Assembly (NCBI GenBank): GCA_028821125.1
Contig: JAPPHD010000019.1
Coordinates: forward strand, 1-45,980
From: Gammaproteobacteria bacterium
Lineage (GTDB): Bacteria; Pseudomonadota; Gammaproteobacteria; Pseudomonadales; Azotimanducaceae
Direction: 5' to 3'
DNA: 45,980 nucleotides
Positions 6,794 through 15,541 of the stretch are shown in pieces. Under the pieces are notes generated by a model that had not been told where the DNA came from, searched no databases, and saw nothing but the letters and a program-made list of their open reading frames with translations. A program made the position numbers and the translations under genes. The stretch's first letter is position 1. Every line of letters begins with the position of its first letter.

Positions 6794-8659
6794 TCAGGCG
6801 CCTGACCTCAGGGCCTCCTTGAGCGGCCCCAGGTGCCCCTCGAAACGCTTCCAGGCCGCCACCGCATCGTCGTAGATCGGTTCCCGGACCTGGCTTGCGC
6901 TCGGCGTCTTCACCAGCCGGCGGGTCTGGTGGAACGCCAGCACTTCGGGCTCGAATTCCAGGTCGAGAAAGTTGAGCATGCGCCGGCTCTGGCGCTCCAC
7001 ATCGGCCACCGTGTCTTCGTATCGAACATCGAGGATCCGGCCCGGAAAGAGCGATTTCCAACGCTCGAGAAGGTCTCGATGCCGCCGGTAGTACTGGCCG
7101 AGGGCCGTGAGGGAGTGGGCGTAGGTCTGCTTTTCGTCGAACGGTATCCGGTGGATGGCCCAGCAGTTGGCCATCGGGTCCCGGTGGCAGTAGATGAAGC
7201 GGGCTCGTGGCAGGGCAATGCCCAGGAGGCCGATGTACTGAAAGTTGAGCGGAGTCTTGTCGACCACGTAACGGGCAGCGAGGTTGTGGGGAGCGTGCCT
7301 TGACAGGTAGTACTCGCCCAGTTCCCTGAACTGCGCCGGGGACAGGAGATCCATGTTGTCGGGAAATTTTTGTCCGGTGATGTCACGCACACGATGCGCG
7401 GTGTCGTAGGCGAAGCTCAACTCGCCCGCACCGGCGATTGCGCTGTGGCTCGCCAGTATCTGTTCGGTGAGGCTGGTTCCGGAGCGCGGCATGCCCACCA
7501 CGAAAACTGGCCGCTCGTCCGGGCATCCGGATTCGCGGCCGATGCGCGTAACGGCGGCTGCGGCGCGGTCGTGGAGTGCGTTTACGTACTCGGCGGTTTC
7601 AACGTCGTCGTAGGGGCGGGTCTCGGCCTTCACGGCATTGCCGCGGGCAACATGGGCATAGGCCTCGTCGTATTCGCCCCGCTGCTCAAGCGCCCGGGCG
7701 AGGCCGAAGGCCAGATACATCCGGTTGTTGCGGGAGAGGTCCGGCATCTCCCAGGCCGCACGCATCGCGGCGAGTTCGGTGTCCGTGCCGGCACGGCCGT
7801 TGATCTGGGCGAGCTGGTAGTGGGCGATACCCATCTCCGGCGCCGTGTCGATCGCCGCCTGGAAATGGGTCGCAGCACTTGTGCGGTCTCCCATCTGTTC
7901 GTGCAGCACGCCCAGAACGTGGTGCGCCTCGGGATTGTTGGGCTCGATGTCCAGGACTTTCCCCAGTGTCGCCAGGGCCTCCTCCGGCGCTTCCATGTCC
8001 CGCTGGACCCGGGCCATGTTGATCATGGCGGCGGCGTATCTGGGGCTCAGCCCGGTGGCCTTCTTGTAGTGTTCCAGGGCTTCGCCGTACCTGGCCTGGG
8101 CCAGCAGGATATCGCCCTTGTTGTTCCAGGCCTGGGCGAGCCCGGGGTCGAGCTGCAAAGCCCTGTCCACGGCCCGGAACGCCTTTTCGTGCCGGTCGGA
8201 CTCGTTCATGGCCGCCGCCAGGTTGCTCCAGCACTCGGCAAACGTTGGCTGCAATTTGAGTGCGCGCTCGTAGCAACGGGCGGCCTCCCCGGGCTGGTCG
8301 AGAAGGCGCAGCACGTTGCCGAGATTGTTGTGCACGACCGGGTTCTCGGGATTCAGCCGGATCGATGCGCGAAAGTGCCGCACCGCCTCCCTGGGTTTGC
8401 CGGTGTCCTTGCAGGCCAGGGCCAGGTTGGCGTGGGCGTCCGGGTCGTTGTCGTCAATCTCCAGCGCACGCGAAATGTACCGGACAGCCTCCTTGGGACG
8501 ATGGGCGTTCACGCAGAGCATGCCGAGCAGGTTGAGTGCGTGAACGTTCCCGGGATCCCGTTTCAGGACGCCCCGATAGCGTTTTTCCGCCGTTGCCAGG
8601 TTGCCGGCCTGTTGTGCCCGGTATCCGGCTTCCAGGGCTCGGACGATTGACTCCCGCAT
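6794..8659 (-). CDS. TPR-repeat sulfotransferase
   Basis: A 621-residue two-part protein. Residues about 8-285 are eight or so tetratricopeptide repeats with the usual pattern (for example ALNLLGMLCVNAHRPKEAVR, AHANLALACKDTGKPREAVR). Residues about 383-615 are a PAPS-dependent sulfotransferase domain: 5'-phosphosulfate loop FVVGMPRSGTSLTEQIL (386-402), 3'-phosphate motif FIYCHRDPMANCWAIHR (488-504), and DKTPLNF (468-474). TPR-sulfotransferase fusions are common in marine proteobacteria; the acceptor may be a polysaccharide, peptide or small molecule. No signal peptide or membrane segment is seen, so it is cytoplasmic. A terminator at 8701-8731 separates it from the receptor gene upstream. Confidence 0.9.
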   Translation of the reverse strand: MRESIVRALEAGYRAQQAGNLATAEKRYRGVLKRDPGNVHALNLLGMLCVNAHRPKEAVRYISRALEIDDNDPDAHANLALACKDTGKPREAVRHFRASIRLNPENPVVHNNLGNVLRLLDQPGEAARCYERALKLQPTFAECWSNLAAAMNESDRHEKAFRAVDRALQLDPGLAQAWNNKGDILLAQARYGEALEHYKKATGLSPRYAAAMINMARVQRDMEAPEEALATLGKVLDIEPNNPEAHHVLGVLHEQMGDRTSAATHFQAAIDTAPEMGIAHYQLAQINGRAGTDTELAAMRAAWEMPDLSRNNRMYLAFGLARALEQRGEYDEAYAHVARGNAVKAETRPYDDVETAEYVNALHDRAAAAVTRIGRESGCPDERPVFVVGMPRSGTSLTEQILASHSAIAGAGELSFAYDTAHRVRDITGQKFPDNMDLLSPAQFRELGEYYLSRHAPHNLAARYVVDKTPLNFQYIGLLGIALPRARFIYCHRDPMANCWAIHRIPFDEKQTYAHSLTALGQYYRRHRDLLERWKSLFPGRILDVRYEDTVADVERQSRRMLNFLDLEFEPEVLAFHQTRRLVKTPSASQVREPIYDDAVAAWKRFEGHLGPLKEALRSGA

Positions 8660-8703
8660 GCCTGCCTATGTACCCGGAATCTCGCCGTTACGCCACCTTG
8701 AAG

Positions 8704-8731
8704 AAAAAACCCCGCGCGAGGCGGGGCTTTT
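8704..8731 (-). terminator. Rho-independent terminator after the TonB receptor
   Basis: On the minus strand GCCCCGC (8727-8721) pairs with GCGGGG (8715-8710) across a 5-nt loop (CTCGC) and is followed by six T then CTT. It starts 27 nt after the receptor stop. The mirrored AAAA/TTTT flanks mean it could also act weakly on the plus strand. Confidence 0.85.
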
Positions 8732-8757
8732 CACTACCGGGATTGAATCACCGGTGA

Positions 8758-11292
8758 TCAGAAATCCCAGGCTACCCGGACGCCGAAGGTGCGCGGATTG
8801 TTGAAATCCGCCACCGCGCGGCCCTGGCTGTACTGGTCGCCACCGACCTGCACCGTCTTGTCGGTGGCGTTCTTGAGGTACGCCTGGACGGTCAGCGGCG
8901 TTTCCCGCGACCGCCAGGTGGCGCGCAGGTCCATGGTTACGTAGGCGTCCTGTTTGGTGAAGAAGTACTCGATGTTGGTGGTCTTGTAGTTGTCGGAATG
9001 GTAGAGGTAAACGCCCGGCTCGAGATCGCCCATGCTGCCGAGGTCGAACAGGTAGCTGACGTCGAGCGCCACGGTGTAGCTGGGCGAGAACCGCGCCTTC
9101 TTGCCGTCCAGGACATAGACCTGGGAGCAGGTGTGGTCGCAGGGATCGGTGGTGACGATCTGCTGGTCGCCACCGCTGCGGAACACCCGGTTGAGCACCG
9201 AGCGGCCGAACTCGTCCAGCTCGGAATCGTTGATGGCGAGGCCGGCGGTCACGTTCAGGCGCTCGTTGGGCGTCCAGCGGAGTTCCGCTTCCAGCCCCAT
9301 GGAGGTCATGGTGCCGGCGACGGTGCCGACCGCCACGATCGTCTGGCCCTGGGCGACGAATGACGATGTCGTCAGGCCCTTGTAGTCGTTGTAGTAGGCC
9401 GCCATGTTCAGCCGCATGGTGCCGTCCAGGAGGGTGCTCTTCAGGCCCGCCTCGTAGGAGTCGACCTCGTTGGGGTCGGTGAGGTCGGTTGAGCCGCCGC
9501 CCTCGATGGACCCGGCGATGTAGCCGGTGGCCGCGGAGGCGTAGACCATGGTGCTGTCGCCGATGTCGTACTGCACGGCGGCCTTCCAGTCGGTGTGCGA
9601 GGCCTTGCCGGTGTTGCGGCCGTCGATGCTGGCCTGCGTCTCGACGAATACCGGCCAGTCGGCGAAGCGGCTGCCGGGGTCGCTGAGGTGCGCATCGGCG
9701 TAGCCCGCTGCCCAGCCGTGCACGCTCGGGCCCCAGTCGACGTACTTGTTGAAGAAATGACGCTTGTCGGTGGAACGGCGTACGCCCGCGGTGACGCGCA
9801 GCCGGTCGGTCAGCGAATACTCGGCCTGACCGTAGATGGCCGTCGACTTGGTGCCGCCGTTGCCCTGGTAGAGCCAGTGCCCCCAGGTCACGTTCTGCGG
9901 CGCCGACGCATCGGTGTAGCCCCAGACGAATTCGCTGGAGGTGTCGCCGTCGCCGGAATCGTTGTAGTAGAAATAGCCCAGGGTCCACTGCAGGGGCCCG
10001 TCGTGCACGGAAGTCAGGTTGATGTCGGTCTGCCAGGCCTTGGAGTTGACCCGCTGGCCGGCGGCCAGGCCGCAGGAGGGGCCGCCCCAGCACTGTGACC
10101 AGTAGCCGGGGCCGGTGGCCGTCGGCGGGGTCACGCCCTGGTTGCGCTCTCCCCAACCGGTGGGGTTTGGCGAGAAGTCCGAATCGGTCAGGCGGAATTC
10201 CTCGTAGTCGAAATAGCCCACGTTGGCGCGTACCGCCACCGGGCCGATGTCCCAGTTGACCAGGGCGCTGAACGAGGTTTCCTCGATGTCGCGCATGGGT
10301 GTGAAGTCGCTGCTGATGCGGTAGACGCCGGGCGTTACCGAAGCGGCCGGGTCGACGCCGAAGGTGCCTGCCTGGTTGCGCCCGCCGGTGGGTGGCCAAC
10401 TGTCGTTTTCCGTACCGGGGATGCGGCCCTGGCGGGGTTGCATGACGCCGTTGACGCCGTCGGTGAGGCCGGTTTCCGGATTGACGGGAATGCCGAGGAT
10501 CACGCCGGCATAGTCCGCGTTGCCGTTCGAATCGTCCTTCCAGTAAGTGGCGGAAAGGGTGATGTCGAACGTGTCCGTGGGCTCGAAGCTCAACTGCGCC
10601 CGGCCGTAGACGCTGTTGTCGTCGCGCATGCCGCCGTCGTCGTTGTAGACGTTCTTGATCATCGGGTCGCGAAAGGTGTCGCTGGCGGTGACGCGAAACG
10701 CCGCGATGTCGCTCAAGGGAACGTTCAGGAAACCCTCGATGCGGCGGTAGGAGTAGTTGCCCATGGTCACCGCCGCGCCGAAATCGAATTCCGTCGGGTC
10801 CGGCTTCCTGGCGATGATGTTGGCCAGGCCGCCGAAGGTGTTGCGGCCGAACAGCGTTCCCTGGGGGCCGCGCAGGAGTTCCACCCGCTCGACATCGAGC
10901 CAGCTCGCCAGCGCCTGCCCGTAGCGCGGCCGGTACAGGCCGTCCACATAGATCGGCACCGCCACGTCGTTGGTGCCCGCGGTGCCGGCGCCGCGCACGA
11001 TGATCGAGGGGTCGGCGCCCACGTAGCGCACCTTCAGCCCGGGAACCACCTTGTCGAGGTCGAGAACGTTCACCATCTGCAGGTCGTTGATCATGTCGCC
11101 GCTGATGGCGGTGACGGCCACGGCCAGGTCCTGCACGCTGCTCTCGCGCTTGGTGGCCGTGACGATCACTTCCTCGATCATGCCGACGCCTGCAGCTTGC
11201 TCTGCCCAGGCCGGCGTTGTCAGCGCCGTCGCCACGGCGGCGGCCAGTGCGGAAATCGGTACCGGTGGTTTCGCTGCGTTGGATGGTCTCAT
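8758..11292 (-). CDS. TonB-dependent receptor
   Basis: An 844-residue outer-membrane receptor. A Sec signal peptide (residues 1-30, cleavage after AWA) is followed by a TonB box/plug start IEEVIVTATKRESSVQDL, plug motifs IIVRGAGTAGTND and VERVELLRGPQGTLFGRNTF, and a C-terminal barrel ending VRVAWDF. The plug with LFGRNTFGG is typical of the large group of receptors of unknown substrate common in sphingomonads and marine gammaproteobacteria. The ATG at 11290-11292 is chosen for GGAGAG 9 nt upstream and because the signal peptide then begins normally; an upstream in-frame ATG would add 18 unlikely residues. The AT-rich upstream region carries a perfect palindrome at 11432-11448. Confidence 0.93.
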   Translation of the reverse strand: MRPSNAAKPPVPISALAAAVATALTTPAWAEQAAGVGMIEEVIVTATKRESSVQDLAVAVTAISGDMINDLQMVNVLDLDKVVPGLKVRYVGADPSIIVRGAGTAGTNDVAVPIYVDGLYRPRYGQALASWLDVERVELLRGPQGTLFGRNTFGGLANIIARKPDPTEFDFGAAVTMGNYSYRRIEGFLNVPLSDIAAFRVTASDTFRDPMIKNVYNDDGGMRDDNSVYGRAQLSFEPTDTFDITLSATYWKDDSNGNADYAGVILGIPVNPETGLTDGVNGVMQPRQGRIPGTENDSWPPTGGRNQAGTFGVDPAASVTPGVYRISSDFTPMRDIEETSFSALVNWDIGPVAVRANVGYFDYEEFRLTDSDFSPNPTGWGERNQGVTPPTATGPGYWSQCWGGPSCGLAAGQRVNSKAWQTDINLTSVHDGPLQWTLGYFYYNDSGDGDTSSEFVWGYTDASAPQNVTWGHWLYQGNGGTKSTAIYGQAEYSLTDRLRVTAGVRRSTDKRHFFNKYVDWGPSVHGWAAGYADAHLSDPGSRFADWPVFVETQASIDGRNTGKASHTDWKAAVQYDIGDSTMVYASAATGYIAGSIEGGGSTDLTDPNEVDSYEAGLKSTLLDGTMRLNMAAYYNDYKGLTTSSFVAQGQTIVAVGTVAGTMTSMGLEAELRWTPNERLNVTAGLAINDSELDEFGRSVLNRVFRSGGDQQIVTTDPCDHTCSQVYVLDGKKARFSPSYTVALDVSYLFDLGSMGDLEPGVYLYHSDNYKTTNIEYFFTKQDAYVTMDLRATWRSRETPLTVQAYLKNATDKTVQVGGDQYSQGRAVADFNNPRTFGVRVAWDF

Positions 11293-11431
11293 CGTTCGAA
11301 TCTCTCCATGATTCTGAAGTGTTGGGTGCCCCGCGGAAGCCGCCAATATACGCCGATTGTACTTCGAATGTAAGGTTTTGGGCCAAGTCTTTTGAACTGA
11401 TCTTTTGTGCCGACTTCGTGTTATTATTCTT

Positions 11432-11448
11432 ATAAATCAGTGATTTAT
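11432..11448. promoter_or_regulatory. Perfect 17-bp palindrome upstream of the TonB receptor
   Basis: ATAAATCA-G-TGATTTAT is an exact inverted repeat with a single central base, inside an AT-rich patch (11400-11455) in otherwise GC-rich DNA. A TATAAT on the minus strand (11452-11447) overlaps its edge. It lies about 140 bp before the receptor start, so it is a good candidate operator; the regulator is unknown. Confidence 0.5.
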
Positions 11449-11552
11449 TATACACTCGCAATGTGGGACCGGGCCGGGCAGGCAAGTGCTTCCATCCGTG
11501 GTGACGGGCACCGAAGCAACGGGCGCGATTCAGATATGACTTCGCAGTACGA

Positions 11553-12605
11553 TCAAGGCTTGATCAGGGAGCGAAAAAACGCGGCATCGCGTTCTGCCGC
11601 CTCTTCGAGGGAGGCGCCGCGGAACAGGTGATCCTTCCCGGGATAGCTGTAGAACTCGTAGCGGTATGAGCGCAGGTACAGTTCCTTGGCCAGCCGCGCC
11701 GACCACTCATACGGTGCGCCCCTGTCCCCCAGTGCGTGATGCAGCATGAGCGGTGTGGTGAGGTAATGCAGGTGCCGGAGCGGTTCGCTGCCGCGCCAGT
11801 CGAATGGCCCGTCGAGGGCGGCGATGTCCCGTTTGAGCCCATCGACAACCTGCTTGGGCACTCGGCCGCTGTCCGGAGCCAGGTCGTCCTCGTAGCGCGA
11901 GTAGTAGAACGCCTGGTCCCAGATATCGCCGCCGACGCTTGACCACAGGGAGGCGCCCCTGACGCGGTCGGTGGCCAGCAACGCACGCAGGGTGACCTCC
12001 CCGCCCATGGAGTGCCCCCACATGAAGAGGTTCTCCGGGTCGGCGTCCGGGAGCTCTTCAAACCCCGCCAGAAGTGCCAGCACATCCTCCGTGTAGTAGA
12101 GGGATTCCAGCATGCCGTCCGTGAATTCCACCCCTTCGGAGTCGCCGTGGCCCCGGTAGTCGGGCATGACGACCAGGAAACCGAGACTCGCATACAGTTC
12201 CGGTATGCGGCGGTAGTAGTCCCCCGGGCGCTCATCGAGCCCTTGCGCGGTGATGCCGTACCGCGGTGGGTCGGGATGATGGCCGTGGTTGGCGACCAGA
12301 ACCGGAAAGCCACTCTCCGGCCTGCCGGTGCGGGGCGTCGCGACAAGTGCATGGATCTTCAATCCGGAGGACAGATAGGAAACCAGTCGGGCATCGAAAC
12401 CCGGGCCACCGTTCAGCGGACGGACCGGTTCGAGCCGGGCCACGTGTTCCCGGGCACGCATCTCTTCGATGGACAGGGGCGGCGGCCTGGCGGCGGCGCT
12501 CGAGTGCAGTAGCAGCAAAGCGAGCCAGCCGGTTCGCCAAAGGGTTTGCGACGCGTTGAGCAGGGTGCGCAGGTCCTCGATACAATTGCGAGACCAGTGT
12601 GCCAC
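11553..12605 (-). CDS. Alpha/beta-hydrolase, probably exported
   Basis: A 350-residue alpha/beta-hydrolase resembling prolyl-oligopeptidase-type esterases or peptidases. The nucleophile elbow is GHSMGG, with upstream PVLVANHGHHPD (oxyanion region) and MPDYRGHGDSEG; the likely acid is the Asp in HHALGDRGAPYEWS and the catalytic His is in YPGKDHLFRG. An N-terminal hydrophobic stretch (LWRTGWLALLLLHSSAAARPP) looks like a signal peptide, so it acts outside the cytoplasm. The start is uncertain: GTG 12605 is the nearest in-frame start giving a full signal peptide but has no good ribosome site. The longer open frame to 13673 runs antisense through the bicupin gene and is not coding. Substrate unknown. 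Confidence 0.8.
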   Translation of the reverse strand: MAHWSRNCIEDLRTLLNASQTLWRTGWLALLLLHSSAAARPPPLSIEEMRAREHVARLEPVRPLNGGPGFDARLVSYLSSGLKIHALVATPRTGRPESGFPVLVANHGHHPDPPRYGITAQGLDERPGDYYRRIPELYASLGFLVVMPDYRGHGDSEGVEFTDGMLESLYYTEDVLALLAGFEELPDADPENLFMWGHSMGGEVTLRALLATDRVRGASLWSSVGGDIWDQAFYYSRYEDDLAPDSGRVPKQVVDGLKRDIAALDGPFDWRGSEPLRHLHYLTTPLMLHHALGDRGAPYEWSARLAKELYLRSYRYEFYSYPGKDHLFRGASLEEAAERDAAFFRSLIKP

Positions 12606-12815
12606 ATCTGCATCGAATCGCGGTCTCCCCGCTCTCTGCTCACACTGACTTCGGGCCGTGCGTCCAGAACGCCCGCGCGCTCGATTCGGCGGCGACTCGC
12701 ACAGGGTCCCGGATAGGCTCCGCAACGGGCTTGCGCCGCCGACCCGCCGACCCATCCAACTTGACCCCGTATTGCATTCGAAGTTAATTTGCGCGGCCGA
12801 CAAGGACAGGACTTC

Positions 12816-13847
12816 ATGGCTGAAACTTCCGCCGGTTCCTCGTGTTCGAGGGACGAACTCGCTCAGCGGCTGGTGCGTTACAGCGACCTCATTCCCTGCA
12901 CGACGGCCTTTGTCGACACCCGCACTCCCGGCAGCGACCGGAAGGAGAATTTCACGATCATCGGCCCGGGCGTATCGGAAAGCCCCGACCAGCACGTGCA
13001 CATAGACATTCCGCACGGCTTCAACATCGGCGGCGCACGCCAGCCTCCCCACTGCACCAACTCCCAGCACAGCCACGAAACCGCTGAAGTGTTCGTCGTG
13101 CATTCGGGACGCTGGGTATTCTATCTGGGAGAGAACGCGGACGGCGCCAGGGTGGTTCTTGCGCCGGGCGATACCATTTCCATACCGATAAACGTGTTTC
13201 GCGGATTCGAAAACATCGGCGACGAGGTCGGATTCCTGTTCGCCGTGCTTGGCGGCGACGACCCCGGCCAGGTGACCTGGGCGCCTTATGTTTTCGAGGC
13301 CGCGAAACGCAACGGGTTGATGCTGCTGGAGAACGGCAGGCTGGTGGATCTCGTGCGCGGTCAGACCGTACCGGACGGAGTCGCCGAAATGGCGCCAACG
13401 ACCGCGGAGGATGCGGCCCGATTTCGGCAACTGGACGATGTAACGTTGCGCGGGTGCGTGGTTGCCGCGGCCGAGTGCCCGCCGGCCGCGCAATCGCTGT
13501 TGACAGCGCAAGCCATCGCCGAGACGCCGATCATTGGCACCGGCCGGGAGGACGGCATGCCGTCGGGTAAGCTCGACTGGCCCCACGGTTTCCAGTTGCG
13601 CAAGCTCATCATGCAGCCGGGAACGCAGACAGTCCTGCACTCCCGCCCCCAGGAGGAGGTGCTGATGATGCACCGGGGTTCCCTGGCCCTAGTGGTGGAC
13701 GACAACGCATTTCACCTGGGCCCGGGGGATGTCATGTCCATTCCGGTGGACCAACCGCGCCGCTTCCGCAACGCGGGCGACCATCCCTGCGAGTCATACA
13801 TCGTCGATGGGGGCGAATCACCCCGGGGATTTCGGCTCGCACACTGA
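12816..13847 (+). CDS. Bicupin protein (two cupin domains)
   Basis: A 343-residue protein with two cupin beta-barrels. Domain 1 (about 75-150) has HSHETAEVFVVHSGRWVFYL (His85, His87, Glu91 as metal ligands) and PGDTISIPINVFRGFEN. Domain 2 (about 270-335) has HSRPQEEVLMMHRGSLALVV and PGDVMSIPVDQPRRFRN, with one His fewer. Such bicupins include dioxygenases and sugar or small-molecule-binding proteins; the reaction is not assignable. The ATG at 12816 follows an AGGACAGGA ribosome site. It is divergent from the exported hydrolase and separated from it by about 210 bp. Confidence 0.8.
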   Translation: MAETSAGSSCSRDELAQRLVRYSDLIPCTTAFVDTRTPGSDRKENFTIIGPGVSESPDQHVHIDIPHGFNIGGARQPPHCTNSQHSHETAEVFVVHSGRWVFYLGENADGARVVLAPGDTISIPINVFRGFENIGDEVGFLFAVLGGDDPGQVTWAPYVFEAAKRNGLMLLENGRLVDLVRGQTVPDGVAEMAPTTAEDAARFRQLDDVTLRGCVVAAAECPPAAQSLLTAQAIAETPIIGTGREDGMPSGKLDWPHGFQLRKLIMQPGTQTVLHSRPQEEVLMMHRGSLALVVDDNAFHLGPGDVMSIPVDQPRRFRNAGDHPCESYIVDGGESPRGFRLAH

Positions 13848-13915
13848 ACGTCGGTTTTGTTTGGGACAGCCGCTTCGAACCAGCGCGTGAGTCTGGTTGA
13901 GCATGGTGGTCACCC

Positions 13916-13979
13916 GGACCCCGTCGCGCGACTCCGGATTTCGTCGTCGACTTGCATGAGTCCGACGACGAAGGGGTCC
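13916..13979. repeat. Nested inverted repeat between the bicupin and ATPase genes
   Basis: Outer arms GGACCCC (13916-13922) and GGGGTCC (13973-13979) pair, and inside them TTCGTCGTCG (from 13940) pairs with CGACGACGAA (13963-13972), extended by GACT/AGTC with one bulge. There is no T-tract, so it is not a standard terminator. It could be a structured RNA, a protein-binding site or a mobile-element remnant. Confidence 0.55.
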
Positions 13980-14088
13980 CTCTATGCGACCGCAAGGGCT
14001 TGGCTGCCGGACGCCATGCTAATATGCCGGCCGTTGTTAATTGCCCGGTTTAACAGCATCCGAGCGGCGCTTTCAAAAGGAGACCGCA

Positions 14089-15522
14089 GTGCTCACGCGT
14101 ATCGAAGCAGACGGCTTCAAAAACCTGGTCAACTTCTCGCTCGATTTCGGACCGTATACATGCATAGCCGGTGCTAACGGTGTAGGCAAGTCCAACATCT
14201 TCGATGTCATTCGCTTTCTCTCGCTTCTCGCGGATCGCACCATTAATGAATCAGCATTGCAGATTCGGAGCTCCGGCGAGGACACTGGAGAAATCGCCGA
14301 TCTCTTTTTCTCAGCGAACGGCGAGCGCATGAGTCGAATGTCTCTTGCGGCGGAAATGATTGTGGACAAAGAAGTCGTGGACGACTTTGGCCGTCCGGGA
14401 GAATCCTCGTCCACCTTCCTGCGCTATGAAGTTGCGTTCCGGCACGAGCAGCCATCATCCACGGTGGGCCCTCTTGGAGGATTGGTGCTGGAACGGGAAA
14501 ATCTTACGTATTTCCCGTCCGGAAAAGCTGCACAACACTTGAAGTTTCCACATTCGAAACAGACGTTTCGGAGTAGCGTCGTTTTCAACAAGCGCCGCGG
14601 AATGGGGTATATCTCGACGCGCAGTGAAGGCGAAAACGAACTGGCCACCATCGTCATTCATCAGGACGGCGGTTCCTCCGGACGCGCTCGTCCGGCAGCC
14701 CCCGCAGCGAGCGCACCGCGCACGATCATAGGCACGGAAAACACGGCCGTGACGCCGACGATTCTGGCGGCTCGTCGAGAAATGCAACGATGGCGGATTC
14801 TGGCTTTGGAACCCTCGGCGATGCGCAGACCGGACAAGTTTACGGATGCTCCAGGTATAACTGCTGACGGCGGCCACATTCCTGCCACGCTTCACCATTT
14901 GGCCGCCCACGCAAGTGGAGGGGGCAATGACGTGTTAAGCAGGATCGTCAGTAGACTGTCCAGCCTGGTACCCGTAAAGTCAGTCCAGGCAGTCAGCGAT
15001 GACGTGCGTCAGCTATTCTCACTGGAGTTGGAGGAGCGTTTCGGAGTACGGCTCAAGGCCAATTCCATCTCCGACGGCACGCTTCGCTTCCTGGCGCTTG
15101 CCGCGATCGCAGACGCCACGGATACAGGGGGTGTGTATTGCATGGAGGAACCGGAGAACGGGATCCACCCAGGCAAACTAAACGCCATGAATCGATTGCT
15201 CCACGACATAGCGGTCGATCCCGATGAAGCGGTGGAAAACGACAATCCGCTTCGCCAGGTAATTGTGGTTACGCATTCGCCCTACTTCGTTCAAGTCCAG
15301 AAGGAAGACGAACTCATTCTCGCAAAGAACACGATGACGAGGTCATCTAACGGCAGCACGATTTCGCCATTGAAGTGTTACCCGATGCAGGGCTCCTGGC
15401 GGGATAGGGCAAGTAGACAGGGAAACGGAGGGCCCCGAGGAGTAGGCAAACTCGACCTCCAGTCCTATCTTGTCCCACCGGAGAACGGTCAATTGTTACT
15501 GCCCCTGGAGCCCCCGCGATAG
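14089..15522 (+). CDS. AAA15/AAA21-type ATPase of an ATPase-TOPRIM pair
   Basis: A 477-residue ABC/SMC-like ATPase of the OLD/RecF type. Visible motifs: IEADGFKNLVNFSLDFG then Walker A GANGVGKS (28-35), signature SDGTLRFLALAAI (about 328-340), Walker B VYCMEEPENGIHP with Glu353/Glu354, and the switch VVTHSPYFVQ (about 395). A central region (about 190-235) is Ala/Ser/Pro-rich. The protein lacks its own nuclease domain; the next gene, 19 nt downstream, encodes a DUF4276/TOPRIM-like protein. Such pairs resemble two-component OLD/PARIS-type antiphage systems. GTG 14089 is chosen for AAGGAGA 6 nt upstream. The gene is visibly less GC-rich than its neighbours, suggesting transfer. Confidence 0.85.
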   Translation: MLTRIEADGFKNLVNFSLDFGPYTCIAGANGVGKSNIFDVIRFLSLLADRTINESALQIRSSGEDTGEIADLFFSANGERMSRMSLAAEMIVDKEVVDDFGRPGESSSTFLRYEVAFRHEQPSSTVGPLGGLVLERENLTYFPSGKAAQHLKFPHSKQTFRSSVVFNKRRGMGYISTRSEGENELATIVIHQDGGSSGRARPAAPAASAPRTIIGTENTAVTPTILAARREMQRWRILALEPSAMRRPDKFTDAPGITADGGHIPATLHHLAAHASGGGNDVLSRIVSRLSSLVPVKSVQAVSDDVRQLFSLELEERFGVRLKANSISDGTLRFLALAAIADATDTGGVYCMEEPENGIHPGKLNAMNRLLHDIAVDPDEAVENDNPLRQVIVVTHSPYFVQVQKEDELILAKNTMTRSSNGSTISPLKCYPMQGSWRDRASRQGNGGPRGVGKLDLQSYLVPPENGQLLLPLEPPR

Positions 15523-15541
15523 AGAACCGCTTCAGAACGGC

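Noticed and set aside
7370-8650. 426-residue plus-strand open frame over the TPR-sulfotransferase
   Set aside because: Opposite-strand shadow; composition repetitive Val/Gly/Arg, no family motif, while the minus frame has TPR and sulfotransferase motifs.
8704-8731. CRISPR-like or other repeat in the 8700 region
   Set aside because: It is a single hairpin with flanking A/T tracts and fits an intrinsic terminator; no arrays of spaced repeats occur anywhere in the window.
12606-13673. Extension of the exported hydrolase through the bicupin region
   Set aside because: Antisense to the bicupin gene, which has a strong ribosome site and two clear cupin domains.
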